Notes under the pieces: model-generated
What the model was told of the DNA's origin: nothing
The model's input: only the letters and a program-made list of their open reading frames with translations
Database searches by the model: none
Source of the DNA: Roseburia intestinalis L1-82
GTDB lineage: Bacteria; Bacillota; Clostridia; Lachnospirales; Lachnospiraceae
Direction: 5' to 3'
Assembly: GCF_900537995.1 (NCBI RefSeq)
Contig: NZ_LR027880.1
Location: 27,501-91,500, forward strand
DNA: 64,000 nt
Shown: piece after piece, positions 46,496 through 55,804 of the stretch
Numbering within the stretch: position 1 is the first letter of the stretch
Layout of the letters: each line of letters opens with the position of its first letter
Position numbers and translations under genes: made by a program

Positions 46496-47171
46496 AAATC
46501 AGAAAAAAAGCATAGGAATAAAAGAGACTTTAGCGGGAGCAGATACTTCGCTCATGGAAAAACAATTAAAAGAACAGATCGAAGCACCTATGGTACGGCT
46601 TTCTTATACTTATGCGATGGATGTGGTGCAGGCAAAATTAAAAATGATCAATGCGGACCTGACGGAGCAGTTTGACCGTCAGGTTATTCGTAGTATGACA
46701 GGCCGGATCAAACAGACGGACAGCATTGCAAAAAAGCTGATGCGAAAAGGAAGAGAAGTAACATTTCAGGCAGCAGTGACCACTTTAAACGATATCGCAG
46801 GCATCCGTGTTGTCTGTTTTTTCTGTGATGATATATACCGCGTGGCGGATTATATAAAAAAGCAAAAGGATATTACCCTGATCAAAGAGAAGGATTATGT
46901 AAAAAATCCCAAAAAGAGCGGTTATCAGAGTATTCATCTGATTGTGGAGGTCCCGGTTACCTATTTAGAGAAAACAACAAAGATCCGGGTGGAGATTCAG
47001 ATCCGGTCATTTGCAATGGACTACTGGGCTGAGCTTGACAATCAGATGTGTTATAAGAAGAGCGCAGGACAGATTGAAAATGTGGAGCGTGAAACAAAAG
47101 ATTACTCGGATGTGATTGCAAAAGTTGACAATCAGATGTTAGAACTGCGCAGACAGATTGAAAAGATGTAA
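46476..47171 (+). CDS. Small alarmone synthetase (RelQ/YjbM type)
   Basis: Makes (p)ppGpp from ATP and GDP/GTP. 231 residues, with only the synthetase domain of RelA/SpoT: GIRVVCFFCDDIYRVADYI, KNPKKSGYQSIHLIV and VEIQIRSFAMDYWAELDNQMCYKK, followed by a C-terminal helix. There is no hydrolase domain. The start is TTG at 46476, well spaced from AGGAG and 20 nt inside the transporter gene; an ATG at 46554 is a less likely alternative. Sits 21 nt before ppk1. Confidence 0.9.
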   Translation: MPKKDSKNQKKSIGIKETLAGADTSLMEKQLKEQIEAPMVRLSYTYAMDVVQAKLKMINADLTEQFDRQVIRSMTGRIKQTDSIAKKLMRKGREVTFQAAVTTLNDIAGIRVVCFFCDDIYRVADYIKKQKDITLIKEKDYVKNPKKSGYQSIHLIVEVPVTYLEKTTKIRVEIQIRSFAMDYWAELDNQMCYKKSAGQIENVERETKDYSDVIAKVDNQMLELRRQIEKM

Positions 47172-47192
47172 AAAGCAACGGAGGAAAAGAGG

Positions 47193-49262
47193 ATGGCAGA
47201 AAAAAAACAAAAATATTTGGAAAACAGGGAATTATCATGGTTAAAATTTAATGAGCGTGTGCTGGAGGAGGCAGCGGATCCATTCGTGCCGCTGTGTGAG
47301 CGCATGTCTTTCTTATCTATTTTTCAGAGCAATCTGGATGAATTTTTTATGGTGAGAGTCGGATCACTTCACGATCAGATGCATGTGGATAAAACAGCAC
47401 ATGATAACAAAACAAAAATGACAGCAAAGGAACAGCTTGCGGCAATTTTTGATGCGGCAAGAATCTTATCGGAACAGAAAGATCTGGTGTACAGGAATTA
47501 TATGCAGCTTTTGAAAGCGGAGGGGGTAGAACTCTTAAGTTTTGCAGATATGCAGCCGGACGATAAAGTTTTTCTGGAGCATTATTTTAAGGAGGCGCTG
47601 ATGCCTTTGTTATCCCCACAGGTAATTGGAAAAAAACAGCCATTTCCATTTTTGAAAAATAAGGAAATCTATGCAGTTGTTGTGCTTGGAACAAAAAATG
47701 GAGAAAAGCTTGGAATTATCCCATGCAGCAATGAAGTGTTTGAACGCCTGATCAAAGTTCCTTCAGGAAAAGAGCGCTATATGCTGGTGGAAGAACTGAT
47801 CCTTCATTTTCTGCCACTGGTGTTTGAACGGTATACAGTAAAAAGCAAATCACTGATCCGTATCATCCGCAATGCGGACATTGATGTGGATGAAGCGTTT
47901 TATGATGAGGATCTTGACTACCGGGATTCCATGGAGAAACTGATCCGCACCAGACGCAGACTCTGCCCGGTAAAACTGGAACACAGCCGGGTGCTGGATG
48001 TGACGATCATTGAAAATCTGCGCAAAGAACTTGGAATTGGAGCAGACCAGGTTTACTTTTCGGAGGCACCATTAGAGTTATCATTTTTTTCGCAAATCCA
48101 GGATTCTCTGAGAGAAAAAAGAGAACTGTTTTTTGAAAAGAGAGTGCCGCAGCAGCCGGCATGCATCCGCAATGATCTGCCTGTGATCGACCAGATCGAA
48201 GAAAAAGACTGGTTTTTAAGTTTTCCATATGAGAGCATGAAGCCTTTTATAAGACTTTTGAAAGAAGCTGGCGAGGATGAGAGAGTTGTATCCATCCGCA
48301 TGACACTTTATCGTGTGGCAAAAAATTCACAGATCGTAGAGGCTTTAATCGATGCTGCCGAGAACGGAAAAGAAGTTGTTGTGCTGGTAGAATTGCGTGC
48401 CCGGTTTGATGAAGAAAATAATATTGAATGGTCAAGACGGTTAGAGGATGCAGGCTGCCGCATTATTTACGGTATCGACCATATCAAAGTGCATTCGAAA
48501 CTCTGTCAGATCACCTACAAAAAAGACGGCGAGATTCGTCATATCACGCAGATTGGAACCGGTAATTATAATGAAAAGACGGCGAAATTATACACAGATC
48601 TATCTGTTATGACTGCAAATGAAAAAATCGGCGAGGAGTCAGCAGAAGTTTTTCATGCTCTCTGTTTAGAGCAGCTCGTGGAGAAAACGAAATATCTTCT
48701 GGTGGCACCGAAGTGTCTGCAGAGTAAGATAATTGTAATGATCGATGAGGAAATCGCAAAAGCAAAAGCAGGAAAACCGGCTTATGTCGGAGCAAAAATG
48801 AATGCCCTGACAGATAAGGTCATCATTGACAAACTAGTCGAGGCATCAAAAGCCGGTGTAAAAATAGAACTGATCATCCGTGGAATCTGCTGCCTGATTC
48901 CGGGCGTGGAAGGATATACGGAAAATATCCGGGTGATCAGTATTGTCGGACGGTATTTAGAGCATTCCAGAATCTATCTGTTTGGAGCAGAGGAGGAAAC
49001 AGCAAAAGTTTACATTGCATCTGCAGATTTTATGACCAGAAATACAACAAAGCGTGTTGAGGTCGCAGCACCGGTCTGGGATAAGGCGATCAAAGAACGC
49101 ATTATGGATATGTTCCACCTGATGTTAAAAGACAATGTAAAAGCAAGGGAACTCGGCAGCGACGGCAATTATTCGAGGGTGACGGATTCGGATGTAAAGC
49201 TCAATTCACAGGAATACTTCTTTGCCATGAGCTACCAGCAGGCGGAAAATACGGAAAAGTAA
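47193..49262 (+). CDS. ppk1: Polyphosphate kinase
   Basis: Reversibly polymerises the gamma phosphate of ATP into polyphosphate. 689 residues, the usual length: N-domain ENRELSWLKFNERVLEEAADP and FLSIFQSNLDEFFMVRV; head domain; then two phospholipase-D-like catalytic domains with the phospho-His in DHIKVHSKLCQITYK, GTGNYNEKTAKLYTD, RGICCLIPG and YLEHSRIYLFG. GGAGG lies ahead. Last gene of the Pho-linked operon, next to the alarmone synthetase. Confidence 0.96.
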   Translation: MAEKKQKYLENRELSWLKFNERVLEEAADPFVPLCERMSFLSIFQSNLDEFFMVRVGSLHDQMHVDKTAHDNKTKMTAKEQLAAIFDAARILSEQKDLVYRNYMQLLKAEGVELLSFADMQPDDKVFLEHYFKEALMPLLSPQVIGKKQPFPFLKNKEIYAVVVLGTKNGEKLGIIPCSNEVFERLIKVPSGKERYMLVEELILHFLPLVFERYTVKSKSLIRIIRNADIDVDEAFYDEDLDYRDSMEKLIRTRRRLCPVKLEHSRVLDVTIIENLRKELGIGADQVYFSEAPLELSFFSQIQDSLREKRELFFEKRVPQQPACIRNDLPVIDQIEEKDWFLSFPYESMKPFIRLLKEAGEDERVVSIRMTLYRVAKNSQIVEALIDAAENGKEVVVLVELRARFDEENNIEWSRRLEDAGCRIIYGIDHIKVHSKLCQITYKKDGEIRHITQIGTGNYNEKTAKLYTDLSVMTANEKIGEESAEVFHALCLEQLVEKTKYLLVAPKCLQSKIIVMIDEEIAKAKAGKPAYVGAKMNALTDKVIIDKLVEASKAGVKIELIIRGICCLIPGVEGYTENIRVISIVGRYLEHSRIYLFGAEEETAKVYIASADFMTRNTTKRVEVAAPVWDKAIKERIMDMFHLMLKDNVKARELGSDGNYSRVTDSDVKLNSQEYFFAMSYQQAENTEK

Positions 49263-49270
49263 GCGAAACA

Positions 49271-49336
49271 TTTACCATTATTTTACATACATTTTACCAA
49301 ACCTCTCTCATGTATTTTACATAAGTGCATTAAAGT
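49271..49336 (+). promoter_or_regulatory. PhoP-box promoter of pstS
   Basis: TTTACC (49271), TTTACA (49282) and TTTACC (49293) at exact 11-bp steps, and TTTACA (49316) next to a -10-like TAAAGT (49331-49336). This is the direct-repeat pattern bound by PhoP in Firmicutes. Confidence 0.85.
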
Positions 49337-49413
49337 AAAAACTGTCAAAAGGAAATGAAAAGAAAACAGCAGGATGGACGCCCTGCAAATTGAAAAAAGA
49401 GAGGATTAAGAAA

Positions 49414-50421
49414 ATGAAAAAGAAAGTAATGTGTATGTTATTAACAGGTATGATGGCAGCCAGCATGATCGCAGGCTGTGGTAACAGTGGAAATGCAAGT
49501 GCAAATGCCGGAGCAGATACAAATACAGATGCAAGTGCAGATGCAGCGGACAGTTCAGCAGATCAGTCAGCAGATGTTACACCAGATACGACAGCTGCAA
49601 ATTCAGCATCAGCAGCAACCGGAGATTTTGACAACAGCGAGTACATCAACGTTGTATCCCGTGAGGATGGTTCCGGTACAAGAGGAGCATTCATCGAGCT
49701 GTTCGGTGTGGAAGAGAAAAATGATGCCGGTGAGAAAATTGATAATACAACCGATGAAGCAATCATCACAAACAGTACCGACGTTATGTTAACAACAGTT
49801 TCAGGTGATGAATACTCCATCGGATATGTATCACTTGGTTCCCTAAACGACAGTGTAAAAGCAGTTTCCATCGATGGAGCAGAAGCTACCGTAGATAATA
49901 TCAAGAGCGGAGATTACACGATCGCAAGACCATTTAATATTGCAACCAAAGGAACACCAAGCGATGTGGCACAGGATTTTATCAACTTTATCATGAGTGC
50001 AGACGGACAGGCAGTTATTTCTGATAATAAATACATCCCGGTAGATGACGGTGCAGCAGCATTCGAGTCAAACGGCGCAAGCGGAAAAGTTGTTGTAGCA
50101 GGATCTTCTTCCGTAACACCTGTTATGGAAAAATTAAAAGAGGCATATGTCGCAGTCAACAGCGGTGCAGAGATCGAGATCCAGGAGAGCGATTCCACCA
50201 CAGGTATGACAGCAGCTATGGATGGAACCTGTGATATCGGTATGGCTTCCCGTGAATTAAAAGATTCTGAGACAGAGGGCGGCTTAACAGCAGCCGTGAT
50301 CGCAATGGATGGTATCGCAGTCATCGTAAACAACGACAACCCGACTACAGATCTTTCCAAAGATACAGTCAAAGGCATCTACACAGGCGAAATCACATCC
50401 TGGGATGGCGTTACAGAGTAA
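49414..50421 (+). CDS. pstS: Phosphate-binding lipoprotein PstS, circularly permuted
   Basis: Binds phosphate outside the cell for the PstCAB importer. 335 residues, lipoprotein signal (MIAGC, C22) and an Asp/Ala/Ser-rich linker to about 75. Residues 76-210 correspond to the second half of ordinary PstS (INVVSREDGSGTRGAF, SIGYVSLGSLNDSVKAVSIDG, ARPFNIATKGTPSDVAQDFINFI, YIPV). Residues 223-335 correspond to the first half (GKVVVAGSSSVTPVMEKLKEAY, GTCDIGMASRELKD, IAMDGIAVIVNNDNP, VKGIYTGEITSWDGV). Both phosphate-binding loops are present, in swapped order. ATG 49414 is chosen by GAGG and by signal peptide. Confidence 0.9.
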   Translation: MKKKVMCMLLTGMMAASMIAGCGNSGNASANAGADTNTDASADAADSSADQSADVTPDTTAANSASAATGDFDNSEYINVVSREDGSGTRGAFIELFGVEEKNDAGEKIDNTTDEAIITNSTDVMLTTVSGDEYSIGYVSLGSLNDSVKAVSIDGAEATVDNIKSGDYTIARPFNIATKGTPSDVAQDFINFIMSADGQAVISDNKYIPVDDGAAAFESNGASGKVVVAGSSSVTPVMEKLKEAYVAVNSGAEIEIQESDSTTGMTAAMDGTCDIGMASRELKDSETEGGLTAAVIAMDGIAVIVNNDNPTTDLSKDTVKGIYTGEITSWDGVTE

Positions 50422-50475
50422 TACAGACAGATACAAACAACATATTTCATAGAATTCCTTATTATAAAACATCAG

Positions 50476-50514
50476 GTAAAGACCGGGAGAGACAGTTACT
50501 CTGCCGGTCTTTAC
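50476..50514 (+). terminator. Hairpin between pstS and pstC
   Basis: GTAAAGACCGG/CCGGTCTTTAC, 11-bp perfect stem with an extended top, no T-run. It probably stabilises the pstS message or attenuates transcription, which keeps the binding protein in excess over the permease. Confidence 0.7.
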
Positions 50515-50556
50515 ATAAATAACGTACATAACTTTTTATCAGTCTGGAGAAAAATA

Positions 50557-51411
50557 ATGAATCATATCAAAGAAAAAGTAATGGAAGGCGTTTTCCTCTT
50601 TACGGCAGTCATATCCATTATCGCGGTAGCCTTAATCTGTGTGTTCTTGTTTGCAAACGGATTTCCGGCAATGCAGAAAATCGGTGTATGGCAGTTTTTG
50701 TCGGGAAAAGTATGGAAACCGACCAATAATATATTCGGAATCTTTCCGATGATCTTAGGAAGTATTTATGTAACCGGAGGAGCACTTTTAATCGGAGTCC
50801 CGGTTGGAATACTGATGTCAATCTTTATGGCCCGCTTCTGTCCGGAAAAACTGTACCGCATTTTAAAACCGATCGTGGATCTCTTAGCAGGCATCCCTTC
50901 TATTGTATATGGATTTTTCGGTCTGGTCGTATTGGTGCCGTTTATCAGAGAACATTTTAAAGGAAATGGAAACAGTATCTTAACCGCTTCGATCCTGCTT
51001 GGAATCATGATCCTGCCGACCATTATCGGTGTGTCAGAGTCTGCGATCCGTGCGGTGGAAAACAGCTATTACGAGGGGGCACTTGCACTTGGAGCAACCC
51101 ATGAGAGAAGTGTTTTTACCGTGATCGTTCCGGCAGCAAAATCCGGTATCATGGCAGCAGTCGTGCTCGGTGTCGGACGTGCAATCGGTGAGACGATGGC
51201 AGTTATGATGGTAGCCGGAAACCAGGCGCGGGTTCCATCGAGTATTTTTAAAGGTGTCCGTACCTTAACGGCAAATATTGTAATGGAAATGGGATACGCA
51301 ACGGATCTTCACAGAGAAGCACTGATCGCAACCGGTGTGGTACTGTTTGTGTTTATCCTCATCATCAATGTCTCTTTCTCTATTTTAAAAAGACGCACAA
51401 AGGACAATTAG
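50557..51411 (+). CDS. pstC: Phosphate ABC transporter permease PstC
   Basis: 284 residues, six membrane helices. The ABC-permease EAA loop is visible as AVENSYYEGALALGATHERSVFTVIVPAAKSGIMAAVVLGVGRAIGETMAV; LAGIPSIVYGFFGL is typical of Pst permeases. GGAG precedes the ATG. With PstA it forms the membrane channel. Confidence 0.95.
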   Translation: MNHIKEKVMEGVFLFTAVISIIAVALICVFLFANGFPAMQKIGVWQFLSGKVWKPTNNIFGIFPMILGSIYVTGGALLIGVPVGILMSIFMARFCPEKLYRILKPIVDLLAGIPSIVYGFFGLVVLVPFIREHFKGNGNSILTASILLGIMILPTIIGVSESAIRAVENSYYEGALALGATHERSVFTVIVPAAKSGIMAAVVLGVGRAIGETMAVMMVAGNQARVPSSIFKGVRTLTANIVMEMGYATDLHREALIATGVVLFVFILIINVSFSILKRRTKDN

Positions 51412-51426
51412 AAAGGGGAGATTAAG

Positions 51427-52320
51427 ATGGAAAAACATATGGAAACTGAGATTGCTGCGATCAATCAGCAGTCTTTCAAAGATAAGATCAAATCATATAC
51501 GAAACATCCGGGCTCATTCTTATTGCTGCTTTTAGTGCTTGTCGCAGCAGTGCTGACTGTGGGTGTCCTGGTATTTCTGGTGGGTTATATTTTAATCCGC
51601 GGTATCCCGTATTTAAAAACATCGCTGTTTGCATGGACTTATAATTCGGATAATGTGTCGATGCTCCCGGCGATGATCAACACACTGTTTATGACGGTGC
51701 TGGCGCTTTTGTTATCCGTACCGTTTGGTGTGGGCGCAGCGATCTACCTCGTGGAATACGCAAAAAAGGGAAACAAGTTAGTCGGGATCATCCGTGTGAC
51801 GGCGGAGACACTTTCCGGTATTCCTTCTATTATTTATGGACTCTTTGGTATGTTGTTTTTCGTGACAGCATTAAAATGGGGCTACTCAATGATGGCAGGT
51901 GCAGCGACGCTTGCAATCATGGTACTCCCGGTCATCATGAGAACGACGGAGGAAGCACTTCTTTGCGTACCGGATTCATTCCGTGAGGGGAGTTTCGGAC
52001 TCGGCGCAGGAAAACTGCGTACCATATTTAAAATTGTGCTTCCGAGTGCGATCCCGGGTATTTTATCCGGCATTATCTTAGCGATCGGGCGAATCGTCGG
52101 AGAGACGGCGGCACTCATTTATACATCAGGTACAGTTGCAAACCTTGCAGGATTTTTTGATTCCGGCCGTACCTTAGCGATCCACATGTATTCGTTATCG
52201 CGTGAGGGTATGCATACCAATGAGGCATATGCGACGGCGGTTGTACTTCTTATCGTGGTACTGATCATCAACGGGGTATCCTCCCTGATCGCAAAAAAAT
52301 TTGAAGCGCCGAAACAGTAG
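51427..52320 (+). CDS. pstA: Phosphate ABC transporter permease PstA
   Basis: 297 residues with an N-terminal cytoplasmic stretch, six helices, [14 protein letters not shown] and the EAA loop [50 protein letters not shown]. The strong GGGGAG ahead of 51427 fixes the start. 15 nt after pstC and 14 nt before pstB. Confidence 0.95.
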   Translation: MEKHMETEIAAINQQSFKDKIKSYTKHPGSFLLLLLVLVAAVLTVGVLVFLVGYILIRGIPYLKTSLFAWTYNSDNVSMLPAMINTLFMTVLALLLSVPFGVGAAIYLVEYAKKGNKLVGIIRVTAETLSGIPSIIYGLFGMLFFVTALKWGYSMMAGAATLAIMVLPVIMRTTEEALLCVPDSFREGSFGLGAGKLRTIFKIVLPSAIPGILSGIILAIGRIVGETAALIYTSGTVANLAGFFDSGRTLAIHMYSLSREGMHTNEAYATAVVLLIVVLIINGVSSLIAKKFEAPKQ

Positions 52321-52334
52321 AATGGAGAAAAAAA

Positions 52335-53087
52335 ATGGCAGAAAAATTTAAAATTTCAAACCTGGATTTATATTATGGTGATTTTCATGCACTAAAAAAT
52401 ATCAATATGTCGATCGCATCGAACGAGATTACAGCATTTATCGGACCGAGCGGCTGCGGAAAATCCACCTTTTTGAAGAGTTTAAACAGAATGAACGATC
52501 TGGTCGAGGGATGTAAGATCACCGGCAGTGTTCTTTTGGATGGAGAGGATATTTACAACGGCATGGATGTCAACATTTTAAGAAAACGTGTCGGAATGGT
52601 ATTCCAGAAACCGAATCCGTTTCCAATGAGTATCTATGACAATATCGCATATGGACCAAGAACACACGGTATCCGCTCCAAGGCAAAGTTGGATGAGATC
52701 GTGGAGAAATCCCTGCGGGATGCGGCGATCTGGGATGAGGTAAAGGATCGTCTGAAAAAAAGTGCGCTCGGCATGTCCGGTGGACAGCAGCAGAGACTTT
52801 GTATCGCAAGGGCACTTGCTGTTAACCCGGAAGTCATCTTAATGGATGAGCCGACCTCAGCACTTGACCCGATCTCAACATCAAAGATCGAGGATCTTGT
52901 CATTGAACTGAAAAAACAGTACACGATTATTATGGTAACACATAACATGCAGCAGGCAGTCCGTGTCTCGGATAAGACCGTATTTTTCCTGTTAGGGGAA
53001 GTGATCGAGTCGGGTGAGACAGAGCGGTTATTCTCCGTGCCGCAGGATAAGCGGACAGAGGATTACATCACCGGACGTTTTGGATGA
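52335..53087 (+). CDS. pstB: Phosphate ABC transporter ATP-binding protein PstB
   Basis: Powers phosphate import. 250 residues, Walker [11 protein letters not shown]-loop [20 protein letters not shown] (characteristic of PstB), signature [15 protein letters not shown], Walker [14 protein letters not shown] and switch His MVTHNMQQA. Complete. Confidence 0.97.
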   Translation: MAEKFKISNLDLYYGDFHALKNINMSIASNEITAFIGPSGCGKSTFLKSLNRMNDLVEGCKITGSVLLDGEDIYNGMDVNILRKRVGMVFQKPNPFPMSIYDNIAYGPRTHGIRSKAKLDEIVEKSLRDAAIWDEVKDRLKKSALGMSGGQQQRLCIARALAVNPEVILMDEPTSALDPISTSKIEDLVIELKKQYTIIMVTHNMQQAVRVSDKTVFFLLGEVIESGETERLFSVPQDKRTEDYITGRFG

Positions 53088-53179
53088 TACTGCGGGCTGG
53101 GTCAGCCATGACATACAGAAAAAAGTGTAGAAATGTAGAGCAATCTATAACAGGAAAAGAAAGAGGGAAGTGGAAAATC

Positions 53180-53836
53180 ATGAGAAACAGATTTGACAGA
53201 CAGCTTCAGGTATTGAACGATGAATTGATTGAGATGGGAAGCCTGATCGAGCAGGCGATCGAGATGGCATGTTCGGCACTGGTCAGACAGGATGTGGAGA
53301 AAGCGCAGAAAGCGATCAGCTTTGATGAGGAGATCGACCATCAGGAGCGCGATATTGAAAGCCTCTGCATGAAATTATTATTGCAGCAGCAGCCGGTGGC
53401 AAAAGATCTCCGCCTGATCTCAGCAGCACTGAAAATGATCACGGATATGGAGCGTATCGGGGATCATGCATCCGATATTTCGGAAATGACAATCTTAATG
53501 GCGGACGCTGCTTATGAAACCGGGGATCCGATCAATCTTGACCTGATCAAGGAAATGGCAAAAGAAACAACTGACATGGTCATCAAGAGTGTGGATGCAT
53601 TCGTGCAGAAAGACATGGATATGGCACACTGGGTCATCAAAGAAGATGATGTGGTGGATGATCTGTTCAACCAGTTCAAACAGCAGCTCATCAAAAAGAT
53701 CAATGAGAATGTAAAAAATGGGGAGCAGGCAACGGATATGCTGATGGTTGCAAAATATTTTGAGCGTATCGGAGACCATGCGACCAATATTGCGGAGTGG
53801 GTGATCTATTCCATTACCGGACAGCATGAAAATTAA
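53180..53836 (+). CDS. phoU: Phosphate-signalling protein PhoU
   Basis: 218 residues, two three-helix bundles with the metal-binding motifs DMERIGDHASDISE and YFERIGDHATNIAEW. It couples PstB activity to PhoR so that PhoR is silenced when phosphate is plentiful. ATG at 53180 begins the conserved MRNRFDRQL; longer upstream frames have no similarity. 92 nt after pstB. Confidence 0.95.
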   Translation: MRNRFDRQLQVLNDELIEMGSLIEQAIEMACSALVRQDVEKAQKAISFDEEIDHQERDIESLCMKLLLQQQPVAKDLRLISAALKMITDMERIGDHASDISEMTILMADAAYETGDPINLDLIKEMAKETTDMVIKSVDAFVQKDMDMAHWVIKEDDVVDDLFNQFKQQLIKKINENVKNGEQATDMLMVAKYFERIGDHATNIAEWVIYSITGQHEN

Positions 53837-53868
53837 AAATAGACAAAAATAAATGGTTTCTTTGAGAT

Positions 53869-53923
53869 TTTACATAGATTTTACATAAAGTTGACGGCGA
53901 ATTTACATACTCCTTTTTATGCT
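53869..53923 (+). promoter_or_regulatory. PhoP-box promoter of the Na/Pi cotransporter-phoPR operon
   Basis: TTTACA (53869), TTTACA (53880), TTGACG (53891) and TTTACA (53902) at exact 11-bp steps, followed by a -10-like TATGCT (53918-53923), 16 nt after the last repeat begins. It predicts autoregulation of phoPR by phosphate starvation. Confidence 0.87.
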
Positions 53924-54014
53924 AATTGCAAAATGACGAAAAATGCTGTATAAATAAATTATATGTCAAAAAAACGTAAAGAATAAGAAAAGCGGCATAC
54001 AAAAGGAGATTGAG

Positions 54015-55775
54015 ATGGATATTTTTGGAGTACTGACCCTCATTGGTGGATTGGCACTGTTCCTGTACGGAATGAATGTAATGGGTGCCGGACTGGAGAA
54101 GATGTCAGGAGGTAAATTAGAGAAGATATTAGAGACTCTGACATCAAACCCGATCAAGGCAGTGTTGCTTGGTGCAGGTGTAACCGCAGTGATCCAGTCG
54201 TCATCGGCGACGACGGTTATGGTGGTTGGTTTTGTGAACTCCGGTATTATGAAGCTGTCACAGGCAGTCGGCATCATTATGGGTGCAAATATCGGAACAA
54301 CGGTAACGTCATGGCTTTTGAGCTTAAGTGGACTGCAGGGGGATAACTTTTTTATCCAGATGTTAAAACCATCCTCCTTCTCACCGATCCTTGCAATGAT
54401 CGGTATCATACTTTGTATGTCGAAAAAGAGCGACAAGAAAAAAGATATCGGTGAGATCTTACTTGGATTTGCAGTATTAATGTACGGTATGGAGAGCATG
54501 AGCGGGGCGGTAGAACCGCTTGCAGATGTGCCGGAATTTACGAATATCTTAACGATGTTCCACAATCCGTTCCTTGGTGTATTGGCAGGAGCTGTACTTA
54601 CTGCGATCATACAGAGTTCCTCTGCATCGGTCGGAATTTTACAGGCACTGTCTGTAACAGGAGCATTTACCTATGGCTCTGTGATCCCAATCATCATGGG
54701 ACAGAATATCGGTACCTGTGTGACGGCAATGATTTCAGCAATCGGGGCAAACAGAGGTGCAAAGAGAACGGCATTCGTGCATCTTTATTTTAATGTGATC
54801 GGTACGATCCTGTTTCTGGTATTGTTTTATACAGGCAATGCGCTGATCGGATTTGAGTTTACCAATGAAGTCGTTGGAGCAGCGGGAATCGCAATGATCC
54901 ACACCATATTTAATGTGTTCGCAACCCTGGTTTTACTGCCGTTTACAAAGGGATTAGAGAAGCTGGCTTACTTGACGATCCCGAAAACAGCAGAGGAACA
55001 GAATCAGAAAGAGGATGTATTTGTTATTTTAGACGACCGTTTCTTAAACAGCCCTGCATTTGCGATTGAGCAGTGCCATTCTCTTGCCAATCAGATGGCA
55101 AAGATCACACACGAAGGATTTTTAGAGGCGATGACCGTATTGGATGAGTACTCCGAAGAAAAAATCGAGGATGTCATTGCAAAAGAAAATATTGTAGATA
55201 CCTATGATGATAAACTCAGTGCATACTTAACGAAGTTAAGCAGCCAGAATTTATCTTATAAAGACAGTCTGAAGGTAACATCCTTGCTTCACTGTCTGAC
55301 AGATTTTGAGCGAATTTCCGACCATTCCATCAACGTGGTGGAAAATGCACAGCAGATGTATAAAGAGGGCGCTGTATTTTCCAAGAAAGCAAAGGAAGAA
55401 ATGAAGATATACAGCACAGCACTCCGTGATATCTTAGAGCGTACCACAAACGCATTTGTGGATGGTGATGAGGCACTTGCGCGTACGGTAGAACCGTTAG
55501 AAGAAGTCATTGATGAGTTAAACAAGACAGTAAAGAAAAACCATATGAAGCGTCTTAGAAAAGGGAAATGTACCATTGAGCTTGGTCTTGTATTGTCAGA
55601 TCTTGCAATGAACTATGAGCGTGTTGCAGACCATTGTTCGAATATCGCGGTATATATGATGCAGTTAGAGGATACCCAGTTAGAGGAACACAGTTTTACC
55701 GAGCAGCTGGATGCAGAGGAGAGCGCAGAGTTTACAAAACAGTTAAACGAGTTCGAGAAGATATATCAGATTTAA
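54015..55775 (+). CDS. Na+/phosphate cotransporter with PhoU-like tail
   Basis: 586 residues. Two inverted Na/Pi-cotransporter repeats with the QSSSAT-type motifs VIQSSSATTVMVVGFVNSG and IIQSSSASVGILQALSVTG, about eight to nine membrane segments to residue ~320. A cytoplasmic PhoU-like helical domain follows (DFERISDHSINVVENA, NYERVADHCSNIAVYM). Low-affinity phosphate uptake or export. AAGGAG lies 9 nt ahead. Heads the phoP-phoR operon. Confidence 0.93.
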   Translation: MDIFGVLTLIGGLALFLYGMNVMGAGLEKMSGGKLEKILETLTSNPIKAVLLGAGVTAVIQSSSATTVMVVGFVNSGIMKLSQAVGIIMGANIGTTVTSWLLSLSGLQGDNFFIQMLKPSSFSPILAMIGIILCMSKKSDKKKDIGEILLGFAVLMYGMESMSGAVEPLADVPEFTNILTMFHNPFLGVLAGAVLTAIIQSSSASVGILQALSVTGAFTYGSVIPIIMGQNIGTCVTAMISAIGANRGAKRTAFVHLYFNVIGTILFLVLFYTGNALIGFEFTNEVVGAAGIAMIHTIFNVFATLVLLPFTKGLEKLAYLTIPKTAEEQNQKEDVFVILDDRFLNSPAFAIEQCHSLANQMAKITHEGFLEAMTVLDEYSEEKIEDVIAKENIVDTYDDKLSAYLTKLSSQNLSYKDSLKVTSLLHCLTDFERISDHSINVVENAQQMYKEGAVFSKKAKEEMKIYSTALRDILERTTNAFVDGDEALARTVEPLEEVIDELNKTVKKNHMKRLRKGKCTIELGLVLSDLAMNYERVADHCSNIAVYMMQLEDTQLEEHSFTEQLDAEESAEFTKQLNEFEKIYQI

Positions 55776-55804
55776 GGGCGCAAAAATGGGGATTGAGGAA
55801 AAAT

